From the NCBI RefSeq assembly GCF_006439355.1, contig NZ_VFTG01000005.1, positions 62,001 through 126,000 on the forward strand: a DNA stretch of 64,000 nt, read 5' to 3'. The position numbers were made by a program, and so were the translations under genes. The stretch is from Mesorhizobium sp. B4-1-3 (GTDB lineage: Bacteria; Pseudomonadota; Alphaproteobacteria; Rhizobiales; Rhizobiaceae). The notes below the pieces were generated by a model, which saw only the letters and a program-made list of their open reading frames with translations, ran no database searches and was not told where the DNA came from. Below are positions 18,816-26,908 of this stretch, piece by piece (the first letter of the stretch is position 1; each line of letters starts with the position of its first letter).

Positions 18816-21269
18816 TCAGGCCTTTATCTTCATCCCGGCCGGATCGTACAGCGGCTCGAGATGGATTTTTGCCGGTGTGCGCTCCATCGCCACGACAAGC
18901 TCATAATCGCCCGAGGTGAGGAATTCATCGCTGACGCCGTCGGCATTGCGCACATAGCCGTAGCCGATGTTCTTCTCCACCGTGTAGCCGTAGCCGCCGC
19001 TGGTCAGATAGCCTACGGGCTCGCCATTGCGCAGGATCGTCTCGCGCCCGACCAGCACGATCTCCGGCTCGTCCACCGTGAAGCCGGCAAAGCGTTTTGT
19101 CGGCGCCTTGCTGACCGCTTTCTCCAGCGCGCTCCGCCCGACAAAGTCGGTGTTCTTGCGAAGCTTTACCGCCCAGCCAAGCCCCGCTTCCAAGGGCGTG
19201 TCGTTCGGCGTGATGTCGGAGCCCCAGGCGCGATAGCCCTTTTCCAGCCTGAGCGACTCCAGCGCCCGGTAGCCGACCGGGCGAATGCCATGCGCCTTGC
19301 CGGCCGCCATCAGCGCATCGAAAACCACGCCGGTGGCCGCGATCGGTACATGCAACTCCCAGCCGAGCTCGCCGACATAGGTGACGCGAAGCGCCTTCAC
19401 GTTGTGGCCGGCAATCTGGATTTCGCGGGCATGGCCGAAGGGGAAGGCGGCATTCGAGACATCGGCCTCCGTCACCGCCGACAGCACGTCGCGGGCGCGG
19501 GGGCCCATCAGCGACAGCGTGCCGTACTCCTCCGTGACGTCCTTCAGCCTGGCATCTAGGCCGGAGCCGATATGATCGCTTATCCAGGACAGGTCATGCG
19601 TGCGGAAACCCGTGCCGGTGACGATGTAGAACCGGTCCTCGCCGAGCCGCGACACGGTAAGGTCGGCCTCGATGCCGCCGCGCGTGTTGAGAAGCTGCGT
19701 GTAGGTCAGCCGGCCGACTGGCCTGCTGACGTCGTTGGCGCAGATCCAGTCGAGCGCCTTCAGCGCGTCCGCGCCAGTCAGCTCGTATTTGGCGAAGGAG
19801 GACTGGTCGAAGATGCCGACCTTATAGCGCACGTGCCGGTGCTCGTCGCCGACCGGGCCGAACCAGTTCTGGCGGCCCATCGAATAGACGTCTTCGGGCT
19901 CCATCCCTTTGGGTGCGAACCAGTTTGGCCGCTCCCAGCCGAGCTTGGAACCGAACACGGCGCGATGGGCCTTCAGCCGCTCATAGAGCGGCGAGACGAT
20001 GCGCGGCCGCCCGGACAGATATTCCTCATGCGGGAAGGCGATCGTGTAATGCTTGCCATAGGCTTCCAGCGTGCGGTCGCGGACCCAGTCGCGGTCGCGA
20101 TGCAGGCTGGAGAAGCGCCTGATGTCGACCACCCACAGGTCGAGCGGCGCTTCGCCGTCGACCACCCATTGCGCGAGCACCCAGCCTGCGCCGCCGCCCG
20201 ACGCGATGCCGAATGCGTTGAAGCCGGCGCCGACGAACATGTTGGAGCATTCCGGCGCCACGCCGAGGATGAAATTGCCGTCCGGCGTGAAGCTTTCCGG
20301 TCCGTTGATCATCTGCTTGACGCCGGCGGTTTGCAGAGCCGGAACACGCGCGATCGCCTGCGTCATATGCTGCTCGAAATGATCGTAGTCGTCGTCGAAC
20401 AGGCGGAATTCCCAGTCGTTGGGAACGTCGCCGCCGGGAAGCCCGGTTGCCCAGGCCTGCGGGTTGGGCTCATAGCCACCCATGACCAGCCCGCCGACCT
20501 CCTCCTTGAAATAGGTGCGGCGGTCGGGGTCGCGGATCGTCGGCGCGTCGGGGGCCAACCCTTCGATCTTCTCGGTAATGATATACTGGTGCTGGACCGG
20601 CTGCAGCGGCACGTTGATGCCGGCCATCGCGCCGACCTGCCGCGCCCATTGCCCGGCGCAGTTCACCACCTTGTCGCAGGCGATGTCGCCTTTTGAAGTC
20701 TTCACCGCCGCGATGCGGCCATCCTTCATCGCAAAACCGGTGACGCGCACGTCCTCGAACAGTTTCGCGCCATGCATGCGCGCGCCCTTGGCCAGCGACT
20801 GAGCGATGTCGGAGGGGCTTGCCTGCCCGTCGGTCGGCAGCCAGGAAGCGCCGATCAGGTTGCTGGTCTCCATCAGCGGCCACATGCGCTTCACGTCCGC
20901 CGGCGACAGGAGCTGCATGTCCATGCCGAAGCTCTTGGCCGTGGTCGCCAGCCGCTTGAACTCGGTCCAGCGGTCGGCATTGGTCGCCAGCCGCAGGCAG
21001 CCGGTCATCTTCCAGCCGGTCGCCAGGCCGGTTTCGGCTTCGAGGCCCTTGTAGAGCTCGACCGAATATTTGAGCACGCGCGTGATCGAGGCCGACGAGC
21101 GCAGTTGCCCGACCAAGCCGGCGGCGTGCCAGGTCGAGCCCGAGGTCAGCTTGCCCTGCTCGAGCAGCACCACGTCGGCCTTGTGGTCGCGTGCCAGGTG
21201 ATAGGCCGTGGAACAGCCGATGATGCCGCCGCCGATGACGACGATTTCGGCATGGCTGGGCAAGGTCAT
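18816..21269 (-). CDS. GcvT-domain FAD dehydrogenase (dimethylglycine/sarcosine dehydrogenase-like)
   Basis: This is a large flavoprotein of about 817 residues. It begins with the FAD fold EIVVIGGGIIGCSTAYHL, and the segment GSTWHAAGL near residue 48 holds the histidine that carries FAD covalently in dimethylglycine and sarcosine dehydrogenases. The second half (from about residue 430) is an aminomethyltransferase (GcvT) module: a LDWICANDVSRPVGR segment, GTGFRTHDLSW, GELGWELHVP and RALESLRLEKGYRAWGSD. That module normally passes the freed methyl group to tetrahydrofolate. It likely demethylates an N-methylglycine. Its start overlaps the stop of the kinase gene upstream (ATGA), so the two are co-expressed. 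Confidence 0.87.
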   Translation of the reverse strand: MTLPSHAEIVVIGGGIIGCSTAYHLARDHKADVVLLEQGKLTSGSTWHAAGLVGQLRSSASITRVLKYSVELYKGLEAETGLATGWKMTGCLRLATNADRWTEFKRLATTAKSFGMDMQLLSPADVKRMWPLMETSNLIGASWLPTDGQASPSDIAQSLAKGARMHGAKLFEDVRVTGFAMKDGRIAAVKTSKGDIACDKVVNCAGQWARQVGAMAGINVPLQPVQHQYIITEKIEGLAPDAPTIRDPDRRTYFKEEVGGLVMGGYEPNPQAWATGLPGGDVPNDWEFRLFDDDYDHFEQHMTQAIARVPALQTAGVKQMINGPESFTPDGNFILGVAPECSNMFVGAGFNAFGIASGGGAGWVLAQWVVDGEAPLDLWVVDIRRFSSLHRDRDWVRDRTLEAYGKHYTIAFPHEEYLSGRPRIVSPLYERLKAHRAVFGSKLGWERPNWFAPKGMEPEDVYSMGRQNWFGPVGDEHRHVRYKVGIFDQSSFAKYELTGADALKALDWICANDVSRPVGRLTYTQLLNTRGGIEADLTVSRLGEDRFYIVTGTGFRTHDLSWISDHIGSGLDARLKDVTEEYGTLSLMGPRARDVLSAVTEADVSNAAFPFGHAREIQIAGHNVKALRVTYVGELGWELHVPIAATGVVFDALMAAGKAHGIRPVGYRALESLRLEKGYRAWGSDITPNDTPLEAGLGWAVKLRKNTDFVGRSALEKAVSKAPTKRFAGFTVDEPEIVLVGRETILRNGEPVGYLTSGGYGYTVEKNIGYGYVRNADGVSDEFLTSGDYELVVAMERTPAKIHLEPLYDPAGMKIKA

Positions 21270-22150
21270 GACTTGGTCCCGTATTTCGTCCGATAGTTCT
21301 CCAGCGCCGCGTGGAGCCGGACGAGGTTTTCCTCGGTATAGGCGACATAGTCGATGCCGGGCGCGTCGAGATAAAGCTCGGAGACCATGCTCCACATCGC
21401 CTCGCGCAGCAGCGAGGCACATTGCATGGCGGCGTGCGAACGGCGGATTTCGCTGTCCGGCTCCTTCATGAAATAGGCGGTCAGGAACGCAAAGGACTCG
21501 TCATCGCTCAGCCCGGCATTGGAGGCGGCGCCGGCGAGATCGAACATCGCCGTGTTGAAGCCGGCATACTCGAAATCGATCAGCCACAGCCGCTTGCCGT
21601 CGTCGAGGATATTGGCCGGCAAAAGATCGTTGTGGCCGAAGACGATCGGCAGCAGTTTCTGCGCCCGCTCGAGCTCGTCTGCCAAGGCCAGGTAGCGCGG
21701 CAGCTCGTCCTTCTTGCGGCTGCCGCCTTCGTCCAGCGTGCGCGCATAGTCGCGGATGACGTGGAACACCCAGAACATGAAGCCGGCGCCGGAGACGTGG
21801 TTCGGCATCTCGCGATGGAAGCCGCGAAGCAGCCCTGCGACACGGTCGAGATTGGCCCGCACGTCTTCAGCGAGGAAGGTCTTGGCGCCGAGGAATTCCG
21901 TCACCAGTATGCCGGGCTCGGCATAATGCACGGCCGGCGCGAAGGCCGCCGCATGCGCCGCCCGCGCCGTCATCACCTCGCGCTCGCGGAAGACATGGTG
22001 GAACGGGAAGTCCTGGCCGAAGCGCACGACATGCCGCCCGGCCGCATCTGTGACGACATAGTTGGCGTTGCTGAGACCGCCCGGCAGCGGCTCGATCTGG
22101 ATACTGCCGTTCCAGCACGGCAGGGCGCGGATGCGGTCTTCGGCACTCAC
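21266..22150 (-). CDS. Choline kinase-like phosphotransferase
   Basis: This 294-residue kinase-like protein starts at a GTG behind GGAG. The catalytic core FGHNDLLPANIL (Brenner motif, about residues 185-196) and LIDFEYAGFNTAMFDLAG match the choline/ethanolamine kinase group. The N-lobe has LPGGLSNANYVV, an ATP-loop pattern. The gene overlaps the dehydrogenase by 4 bases. Pairing a choline-type kinase with an N-methylglycine dehydrogenase in one operon suggests handling of choline breakdown products, although the kinase substrate could also be another amino alcohol. Confidence 0.82.
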   Translation of the reverse strand: MSAEDRIRALPCWNGSIQIEPLPGGLSNANYVVTDAAGRHVVRFGQDFPFHHVFREREVMTARAAHAAAFAPAVHYAEPGILVTEFLGAKTFLAEDVRANLDRVAGLLRGFHREMPNHVSGAGFMFWVFHVIRDYARTLDEGGSRKKDELPRYLALADELERAQKLLPIVFGHNDLLPANILDDGKRLWLIDFEYAGFNTAMFDLAGAASNAGLSDDESFAFLTAYFMKEPDSEIRRSHAAMQCASLLREAMWSMVSELYLDAPGIDYVAYTEENLVRLHAALENYRTKYGTKS

Positions 22151-22202
22151 GGCTTCGCTCCGGCCTCAGCCGGTCCCGCGGAAAACGACGATGGGACAAA
22201 AT

Positions 22203-22259
22203 AAAAAAGCCTCGTCGGTGCGAGACGCCAGGATCGGTATCCCGCACCGCACCGACGAG
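22203..22259 (-). terminator. Rho-independent terminator upstream of the kinase operon
   Basis: CTCGTCGGTGCG (22211-22222) and CGCACCGACGAG (22248-22259) form a perfect 12-bp stem. On the minus strand it is followed by GC and six T. The loop contains a further GGAT/AUCC mini-hairpin. It would stop minus-strand transcripts before the kinase gene unless the upstream RNA refolds. Confidence 0.8.
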
Positions 22260-22440
22260 CCCCTTGGCCAGGTATGATATCCCGGCATCCGCCCCCGCGG
22301 ATTCGATAAAAGCTCGCGCCTGGCTGGTTCCAGACGATCTGGTCACTAGGTTGCGGCTCTGCCATCACCCTCCCGTGGCAGCTCCGAGCCTGTCACGATG
22401 CCAGTCTCATGCCGCGGTGGCAGAGCTGTCAATCAAAAGC
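22203..22440 (-). ncRNA. Candidate structured leader or small RNA
   Basis: The 386-base gap between the kinase and DeoR genes has no convincing protein but is rich in base pairing on the minus strand. An arm at 22418-22426 and its partner at 22356-22364 are a perfect 9-bp stem (GCTCTGCCA and TGGCAGAGC as RNA). A strong terminator follows at 22203-22259, 53 bases before the kinase start. This layout is that of a transcription attenuator/riboswitch or an independent small RNA. A TTGGCA box 17 bases from GCTTAT, near 22470-22498 on the minus strand, could be its promoter. It fits no riboswitch class I could recall. The 5' end is a guess. Confidence 0.45.
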
Positions 22441-22536
22441 TGTGACCTTTTTTGGGGGTTTTGCCCGAAAATATAAGCGGCTCCTTTCAAAGTGCTGCCA
22501 AAACCTTAAATTCGGTCAAAATTCCCGGACATCCAC

Positions 22537-23301
22537 ATGATCCATTCGAAGCGGCATGCCGAAATCCTGCGGCTCCTCAGCGAAGAGGGCACGGTCAGCA
22601 TCGCCAGCCTCGCCGAACGTCTCGGCGTCTCGCTGGAAACGGTGCGGCGCGACGTCAAGCCGCTCGCCGACGACGGGTCGGTGCTGAAGATGCATGGCGC
22701 CGTTGGCCTCGCCTCGATGGTGGGCGAGGCGCCGTTCGAGCGGCGCATGCGCGAGAATGCGGAAGCCAAGCGCCTGATCGCCAGGATGGTCGCGGCCACC
22801 ATTCGCGATGGCGAGGCGATCATGCTCGATACAGGCACGACCACATCCTTCCTCGCGCGAGAGCTGCTCGGCCATCGCCGGCTGACGGTGGTCACCAATT
22901 CCTCCGACATCGCCCGCACGCTGGCGACGGTGAACGGCAACAAGGTCTATATGGCGGGCGGCGAGCTGCGCAGCGATTCGGGTGCTGCTTTCGGCATCTC
23001 GGCAATCGAGTTCGTCAGCCGCTTTTCGGTCGATCATGCGGTGATCTCGATCGGCGCGGTCGATGCCGCCGCCGGCCTGACCGACTATGAGCTGGAGGAG
23101 GCGGAGTTCGCCCGCATGGTGCTGTCGCGCGGCCAGCGTTCGCTGGTCGTCACCGACCATACCAAGTTTGGCCGCCAGGGTCTGGTCAGGGTCTGCGGCT
23201 TCGACGGCTTTTCCGAGCTTGCCACTGACCGGCCGCCGCCGCCCGACATCACCGCCGCGCTGAGCCATGCCGGCGCGCGCCTGGCCATCGCGACGCCTTG
23301 A
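22537..23301 (+). CDS. DeoR/GlpR-family transcriptional regulator
   Basis: This 254-residue protein has an N-terminal DeoR helix-turn-helix (RHAEILRLLSEEGTVSIASLAERLGVSLETVRRD, about residues 6-40). A sugar-phosphate-sensing C-terminal domain follows, with the typical IMLDTGTTT (about 88-96), NSSDIAR and VVTDHTKFG segments. Such proteins usually repress uptake and breakdown operons and respond to a phosphorylated metabolite. It is divergent from the kinase/dehydrogenase operon, the likely target, and a kinase product would be a natural effector. No operator is obvious. Confidence 0.87.
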   Translation: MIHSKRHAEILRLLSEEGTVSIASLAERLGVSLETVRRDVKPLADDGSVLKMHGAVGLASMVGEAPFERRMRENAEAKRLIARMVAATIRDGEAIMLDTGTTTSFLARELLGHRRLTVVTNSSDIARTLATVNGNKVYMAGGELRSDSGAAFGISAIEFVSRFSVDHAVISIGAVDAAAGLTDYELEEAEFARMVLSRGQRSLVVTDHTKFGRQGLVRVCGFDGFSELATDRPPPPDITAALSHAGARLAIATP

Positions 23302-23397
23302 CCGCGACCGGGGACAGGAAAGCTAGCCGAACACCAGCGACTACCACGCCGCCATCCCAGCCATGGTGCTGGACCGCCGCAATGACCGACCCAAACA

Positions 23398-24750
23398 TTA
23401 GGCCGGAAAGATCATGCGAAAGCAGGCGCCACTCTGCCTGCCATCGAGCACCTCGACCTTGCCGCCATGCAACTGCATCAGGTCGCGGACAAGGTTGAGG
23501 CCGAGGCCGGCGCCATGATCCCGCGGATGCAGGCGGTAGAAAGGTTCGAATATCCGCTCGCGCTCGGATGCCGGCACGCCGTCGCCTTCGTCCAGCACCT
23601 CGACAACCGCGGGCAGGCATACGCTGATGGTGATGCGACCGGCCTTGCCGCCATGGTCGATCGCGTTCTGGACAAGATTGGTCACGGCGCGCTCAATGGC
23701 AGTGCGGTCGCCGCGCACGATAAGCTCTTCCCTGGCCGGCTCGAACGCCATCTCGTAGCCGACGGCGAAGGCCAGCGGCGCCAGGTCGACCACGACGTTT
23801 CGGGCAAGAAGGACCAGGTCGACCGGCCCGAAATGCTCGGCCTGACGATCGAGCCGCTGCAGGTCGAGCAATTGGTCGGCCAGCGTCGACAGCCGCGCGG
23901 CATCCTGCAGGAGCCTGGCGCGCTCGGGCGTCGCCGGCAGCGCGGCGAGCCGCGTGTTGAGGATGGCGACCGGCGTTCTGAGCTCATGCGCGGCGTCGGT
24001 CAGGAATCGCTTGTGCCGCTCGTAACCGGCATCGAGGCGCGACAGGGCGGCGTTGACCGCATCGACCAGCGGCGTGACTTCCTTCGGCACGCCGTCCAGC
24101 GGCAGTTGCACGCCGCGCTCGTCGATCTCGATCTGCTCCGCCGCACGCGCCGCGTTGCCGAGGCCGGAAAGCGCGCCGCGCACCACCCACGGCGTCGCGA
24201 ACAGCGTCGCCAGCGCCATCAGCCCGGCCAGCGGCAAAATCCCTTGCAGGAACAGTTCCGGCGCCTGCCCGAGAACGCGCAGCAGCGAAAGCTCGCCCTT
24301 CGTGCCGCTCATGATCTGGACGTTGCCGGCCGCCGTGTCGGTCCAGCGGATCTTGCCGCCCGGCGGCGCGGCTTCGCCGATGGCGAGGTCGATGCGGGCA
24401 TCGCTGATGTTGTCCAGCAATCCGACGAAAGGTTGGTAGGCAACCGGCACGGTGCCTTCTTGAAGCCGGTGCCCGTCCTTGTCGCGGATGATGAACCAGA
24501 GGTCCGGGACATCCGACCGCAGCTTGGTCAGATCGGAATTTTCCTTCAGCACCAGCGCCCCTTTGGCGTCGCGCGCCACCGCATCCGCCAGCACGTCCAT
24601 CGTGCCGTCCTCGTAATCGTGAGGAATGAGGCCGGTGGCGAGCATTGCGCCGACGATGCCGGCGATGATGAGCGTCAGCATCACGCATTGCAGGATGGCG
24701 ATGCGCAGCACCAGGCTCCATTTCAGCGAGCGCGGCCGGCGAAGGTTCAT
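23398..24750 (-). CDS. Two-component sensor histidine kinase
   Basis: A 450-residue membrane kinase. Transmembrane segments near residues 16-42 and 168-190 enclose a periplasmic sensor of about 125 residues. The H-box TDAAHELRTP puts the phosphorylated histidine at about 255. The N-box is NLVQNAIDHG, the G1 box is DEGDGVP and the G2 box is GAGLGLNL, completing the ATP-binding domain. Domain order fits the EnvZ/TctE-like class. The start overlaps the stop of the response regulator by 4 bases. The signal is unknown. Divergent neighbours suggest a lipid or membrane stress theme. Confidence 0.9.
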   Translation of the reverse strand: MNLRRPRSLKWSLVLRIAILQCVMLTLIIAGIVGAMLATGLIPHDYEDGTMDVLADAVARDAKGALVLKENSDLTKLRSDVPDLWFIIRDKDGHRLQEGTVPVAYQPFVGLLDNISDARIDLAIGEAAPPGGKIRWTDTAAGNVQIMSGTKGELSLLRVLGQAPELFLQGILPLAGLMALATLFATPWVVRGALSGLGNAARAAEQIEIDERGVQLPLDGVPKEVTPLVDAVNAALSRLDAGYERHKRFLTDAAHELRTPVAILNTRLAALPATPERARLLQDAARLSTLADQLLDLQRLDRQAEHFGPVDLVLLARNVVVDLAPLAFAVGYEMAFEPAREELIVRGDRTAIERAVTNLVQNAIDHGGKAGRITISVCLPAVVEVLDEGDGVPASERERIFEPFYRLHPRDHGAGLGLNLVRDLMQLHGGKVEVLDGRQSGACFRMIFPA

Positions 24751-25421
24751 GTGGTCTCGCGCAGCAGGTAGCCGACGCCACGTATGCCGTTGATGACGAC
24801 CCCGCTTTCGGCTTCGCTGAGCTTGCGGCGCAGCCGCGAGACATGGGTATCGAGCGCGTTCGACTGGATTTCGTCGTCCAGTCCGAACACGGCCTCCATC
24901 AGGGCCTCGCGCTGCACCATGCGCCCCGTTCGCCGCATCAATGCTTCCAGCACCAGCAGTTCGCGGCGCGGCAAGGCGAGCGGCTCGCCACGGATCGAGG
25001 CCTCGCGGTGGCCGACATCGAGCGAAAGATGGCCGGCGCGGATCGTCTGCGCCTCGATCGCCGCCGGGCGCCTCAGCAATGCCCTCAGCCGGGCCAGCAG
25101 TTCCTCGAAGGCGAAAGGCTTGGCCAGATAGTCGTCGGCGCCCATGTCGAGCCCGTCGACCTTGTCGGCGGTGTCGCCCCGGGCCGTCAGCATCAGCACC
25201 GGCGTCGTGTTCCTGGCGGCGCGAAGCTTCGGCACCAGCGTCAGCCCGTCGCCGTCCGGCAATTGCCGGTCGAGCAGGATCGCGTCATAGCCGTCGACGG
25301 CGACGAACCCTTCCGCTTCCAGCAGCGAGCCGGCATGGTCGACCACCATGTCGTGCCGCCTCAACGCCGCCCGCAGCGCCGAAACCATTTCCGGCTCGTC
25401 CTCGACCATCAGGATACGCAT
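24747..25421 (-). CDS. OmpR/PhoB-type response regulator
   Basis: This 224-residue regulator has a receiver domain with phosphoacceptor Asp51 (ILLDRQLPDGDG), Thr79 and Lys101 at the standard places. A winged-helix C-terminal domain follows, with a LPRRELLVLEALMRR segment (about 150-165) and DTHVSRLRRKL (about 191-201). The ATG at 25421 has AGAGG upstream, and a long in-frame extension without conservation is rejected. It pairs with the kinase downstream by a 4-base overlap. Its likely binding sites are the matching 14-bp boxes at 25480 and 25552. Confidence 0.93.
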   Translation of the reverse strand: MRILMVEDEPEMVSALRAALRRHDMVVDHAGSLLEAEGFVAVDGYDAILLDRQLPDGDGLTLVPKLRAARNTTPVLMLTARGDTADKVDGLDMGADDYLAKPFAFEELLARLRALLRRPAAIEAQTIRAGHLSLDVGHREASIRGEPLALPRRELLVLEALMRRTGRMVQREALMEAVFGLDDEIQSNALDTHVSRLRRKLSEAESGVVINGIRGVGYLLRETT

Positions 25422-25479
25422 TGAAGACCTCTTGCAGTCCCATCTCTTAATAATCCTGCCTGGCTGACTATCGCGCCAA

Positions 25480-25565
25480 GATTGCATAGACATGGCGCCA
25501 GTTCTTGCCTCCGGCGGCGAACTTTTTCTTTCGCGAAGCCACCCGTTCGCAATGTCTATGCAATC
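25480..25565. promoter_or_regulatory. Two mirrored 14-bp boxes in a divergent promoter
   Basis: ATGTCTATGCAATC occurs on the plus strand at 25552-25565 and, inverted, at 25480-25493. Each copy points toward one divergent gene and lies about 60-70 bases upstream of its start codon (25421 minus, 25635 plus). Centres are about 72 bases apart, close to seven helical turns. The match is perfect over 14 bases, so a shared regulator binding both promoters is likely. The response regulator encoded next door is the best candidate. Confidence 0.65.
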
Positions 25566-25634
25566 CGCGACCTCCAAACAGCGCCTCGTCCATGCCGGGC
25601 ATCTCGAATCGCCCGCGTAAGCAATGAGGTCAAC

Positions 25635-26234
25635 ATGCCTGCAAATGACGCTTTGTCCTTCCTGAAGGCCTGGACGCTGGCGCCCTTCCGGATGGGCTCG
25701 GTCACGCCCTCCAGTCCGAGCCTGGCGGCGCTGATGACGCGCGAGATCGGCCCCGACACCGGTCCGGTGCTGGAGCTCGGGCCGGGCACGGGGCCTTTCA
25801 CCCGCGCCCTGCTGCAGCGCGGCGTGCGCGAAAACGACCTTACGCTGGTTGAGTCCGATCCGGATTTTGCCGCGCTGCTCGCGCGTCGCTTCCCGTCGGC
25901 GCGCATTGTCGAGACGGACGCGGTCGGCCTGCGCCATCTGCCGCTGTTCGATGGCCCTGTCGTCGGCGCGGTGGTCAGCGGACTGCCGTTTCGGCTGATA
26001 TCGCCGCGCAAATCATCTGCGATCCTGGAAGGCGTCTTCGCCAGTCTTCGGCCGGGCGCGGCCCTCTATCAGTTCACCTTTGGCCGCCGCTGCCCTTTCG
26101 ACCAGGCCGTCCTCGACAGGCTCGACCTCGAGGCGGTCCGCATTGGCGGCACCTTGCGTAATATCCCGCCGGCGACGGTCTATCGCGTCTCCAGGATCAA
26201 GGGTCTCGACACCTATGACTGGCGTTTCGCATGA
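25635..26234 (+). CDS. PmtA-like phospholipid N-methyltransferase
   Basis: This 199-residue protein resembles the rhizobial PmtA family, which converts phosphatidylethanolamine to methylated lipids and phosphatidylcholine. It starts with ALSFLKAWTLAPFRMGSVTPSS, the membrane-interacting head. Motif I is VLELGPGTGPFTRALL. An ESDPDFAALLARRFP segment gives the acidic SAM site and VVSGLPFRLIS is the substrate loop. The C-terminal IGGTLRNIPPATVYRV is typical of the group. The ATG has a GAGG sequence upstream. Other SAM enzymes of the KsgA fold are the alternative. It is co-directional with and overlaps the DedA gene. Confidence 0.78.
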   Translation: MPANDALSFLKAWTLAPFRMGSVTPSSPSLAALMTREIGPDTGPVLELGPGTGPFTRALLQRGVRENDLTLVESDPDFAALLARRFPSARIVETDAVGLRHLPLFDGPVVGAVVSGLPFRLISPRKSSAILEGVFASLRPGAALYQFTFGRRCPFDQAVLDRLDLEAVRIGGTLRNIPPATVYRVSRIKGLDTYDWRFA

Positions 26235-26854
26235 GCGATCTCCTGTCCGCGGCACTGGGGCTTGGCCTGTTCGGCGCCGCCTGCCTCGCCTTCACCGAAA
26301 AGATCCTGCCGGCGCCGCCGTCGCATGTGCTGTTGCTCTTTCTCGGCATGACCGGGGCTCCTGATCTGGCGGCGCTCGGCACCCTGCTGGTGGTGACGAC
26401 CCTGGCTTCGACGGCCGGCTGCCTGTTTTGGTATGCTCTGGGCGGCCGGCTCGGGCCGGTGCGAGCCGGCGCCCTGGTCGGGCGTTTCGGTCGCTACATC
26501 TTCCTGCGTCGCGAAACTTATCTGCGGTTCTCCGCCGCCTACCGCCGCAACCACATGCGGGCCTCGCTGCTGGCGCAGTTCGTGCCGACGGTGCGCAATT
26601 ATCTGCCGATCGCCGCCGGCGCGCTGCGTCTGCCGGCTTTGCCTTTCGTTTTGGCCACCATGCTTGGCGCTATGCTGTGGAACGCCGGCTTTCTTGTTGC
26701 CGGCTATACGATGCGCGACAGCGTCCACGATCTGCCTACGGTGGCGTTCCGCATCATGGCCGTCGTGCTCGCGCTGGAAGTCGCGTTTCTCATCGGACTG
26801 CGCTCCCACTGGCGCCGCGTCAGACCTGCAAAAGACTGGAATTCACCGGCGTAG
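26231..26854 (+). CDS. DedA/VTT-family membrane protein
   Basis: This 207-residue inner-membrane protein has the SNARE-associated VTT domain. The helix pairs lie near residues 5-25, 45-70 and 130-190. The conserved segments are GCLFWYALGGRLG, the F.GRY..L loop and an RASLLAQFVPTVRNYLPIAAGALRLP segment with the family F.P..R...P.AAG pattern. DedA proteins move or redistribute membrane lipids and influence membrane potential. The start overlaps the methyltransferase stop by 4 bases, so a lipid methyltransferase and a lipid-related membrane protein are made together. Confidence 0.87.
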   Translation: MSDLLSAALGLGLFGAACLAFTEKILPAPPSHVLLLFLGMTGAPDLAALGTLLVVTTLASTAGCLFWYALGGRLGPVRAGALVGRFGRYIFLRRETYLRFSAAYRRNHMRASLLAQFVPTVRNYLPIAAGALRLPALPFVLATMLGAMLWNAGFLVAGYTMRDSVHDLPTVAFRIMAVVLALEVAFLIGLRSHWRRVRPAKDWNSPA

Positions 26855-26908
26855 AACAAGGGGTTGTGCTGGCTTCCCTTCGCGCGCGCGCCGGTGTTTA
26901 GTCCGGCC

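Noticed and set aside
22147..22368. A 73-codon minus-strand frame (MMAEPQPSDQIVWNQ...) in the gap
   Set aside because: It runs through the terminator stem and overlaps the kinase start. A leader peptide is possible, but there is no ribosome site or homology to support it.
22203..22440. Glycine, cobalamin, TPP, SAM or guanidine riboswitch
   Set aside because: None of the consensus boxes that I can recall for these classes is present. The region is therefore listed only as an unclassified candidate.
22441..22498. Sigma54 promoter at TGGCAGCACTTTGAA on the minus strand
   Set aside because: The GG is not followed by GC after 10 bases, so the -12 element is absent.
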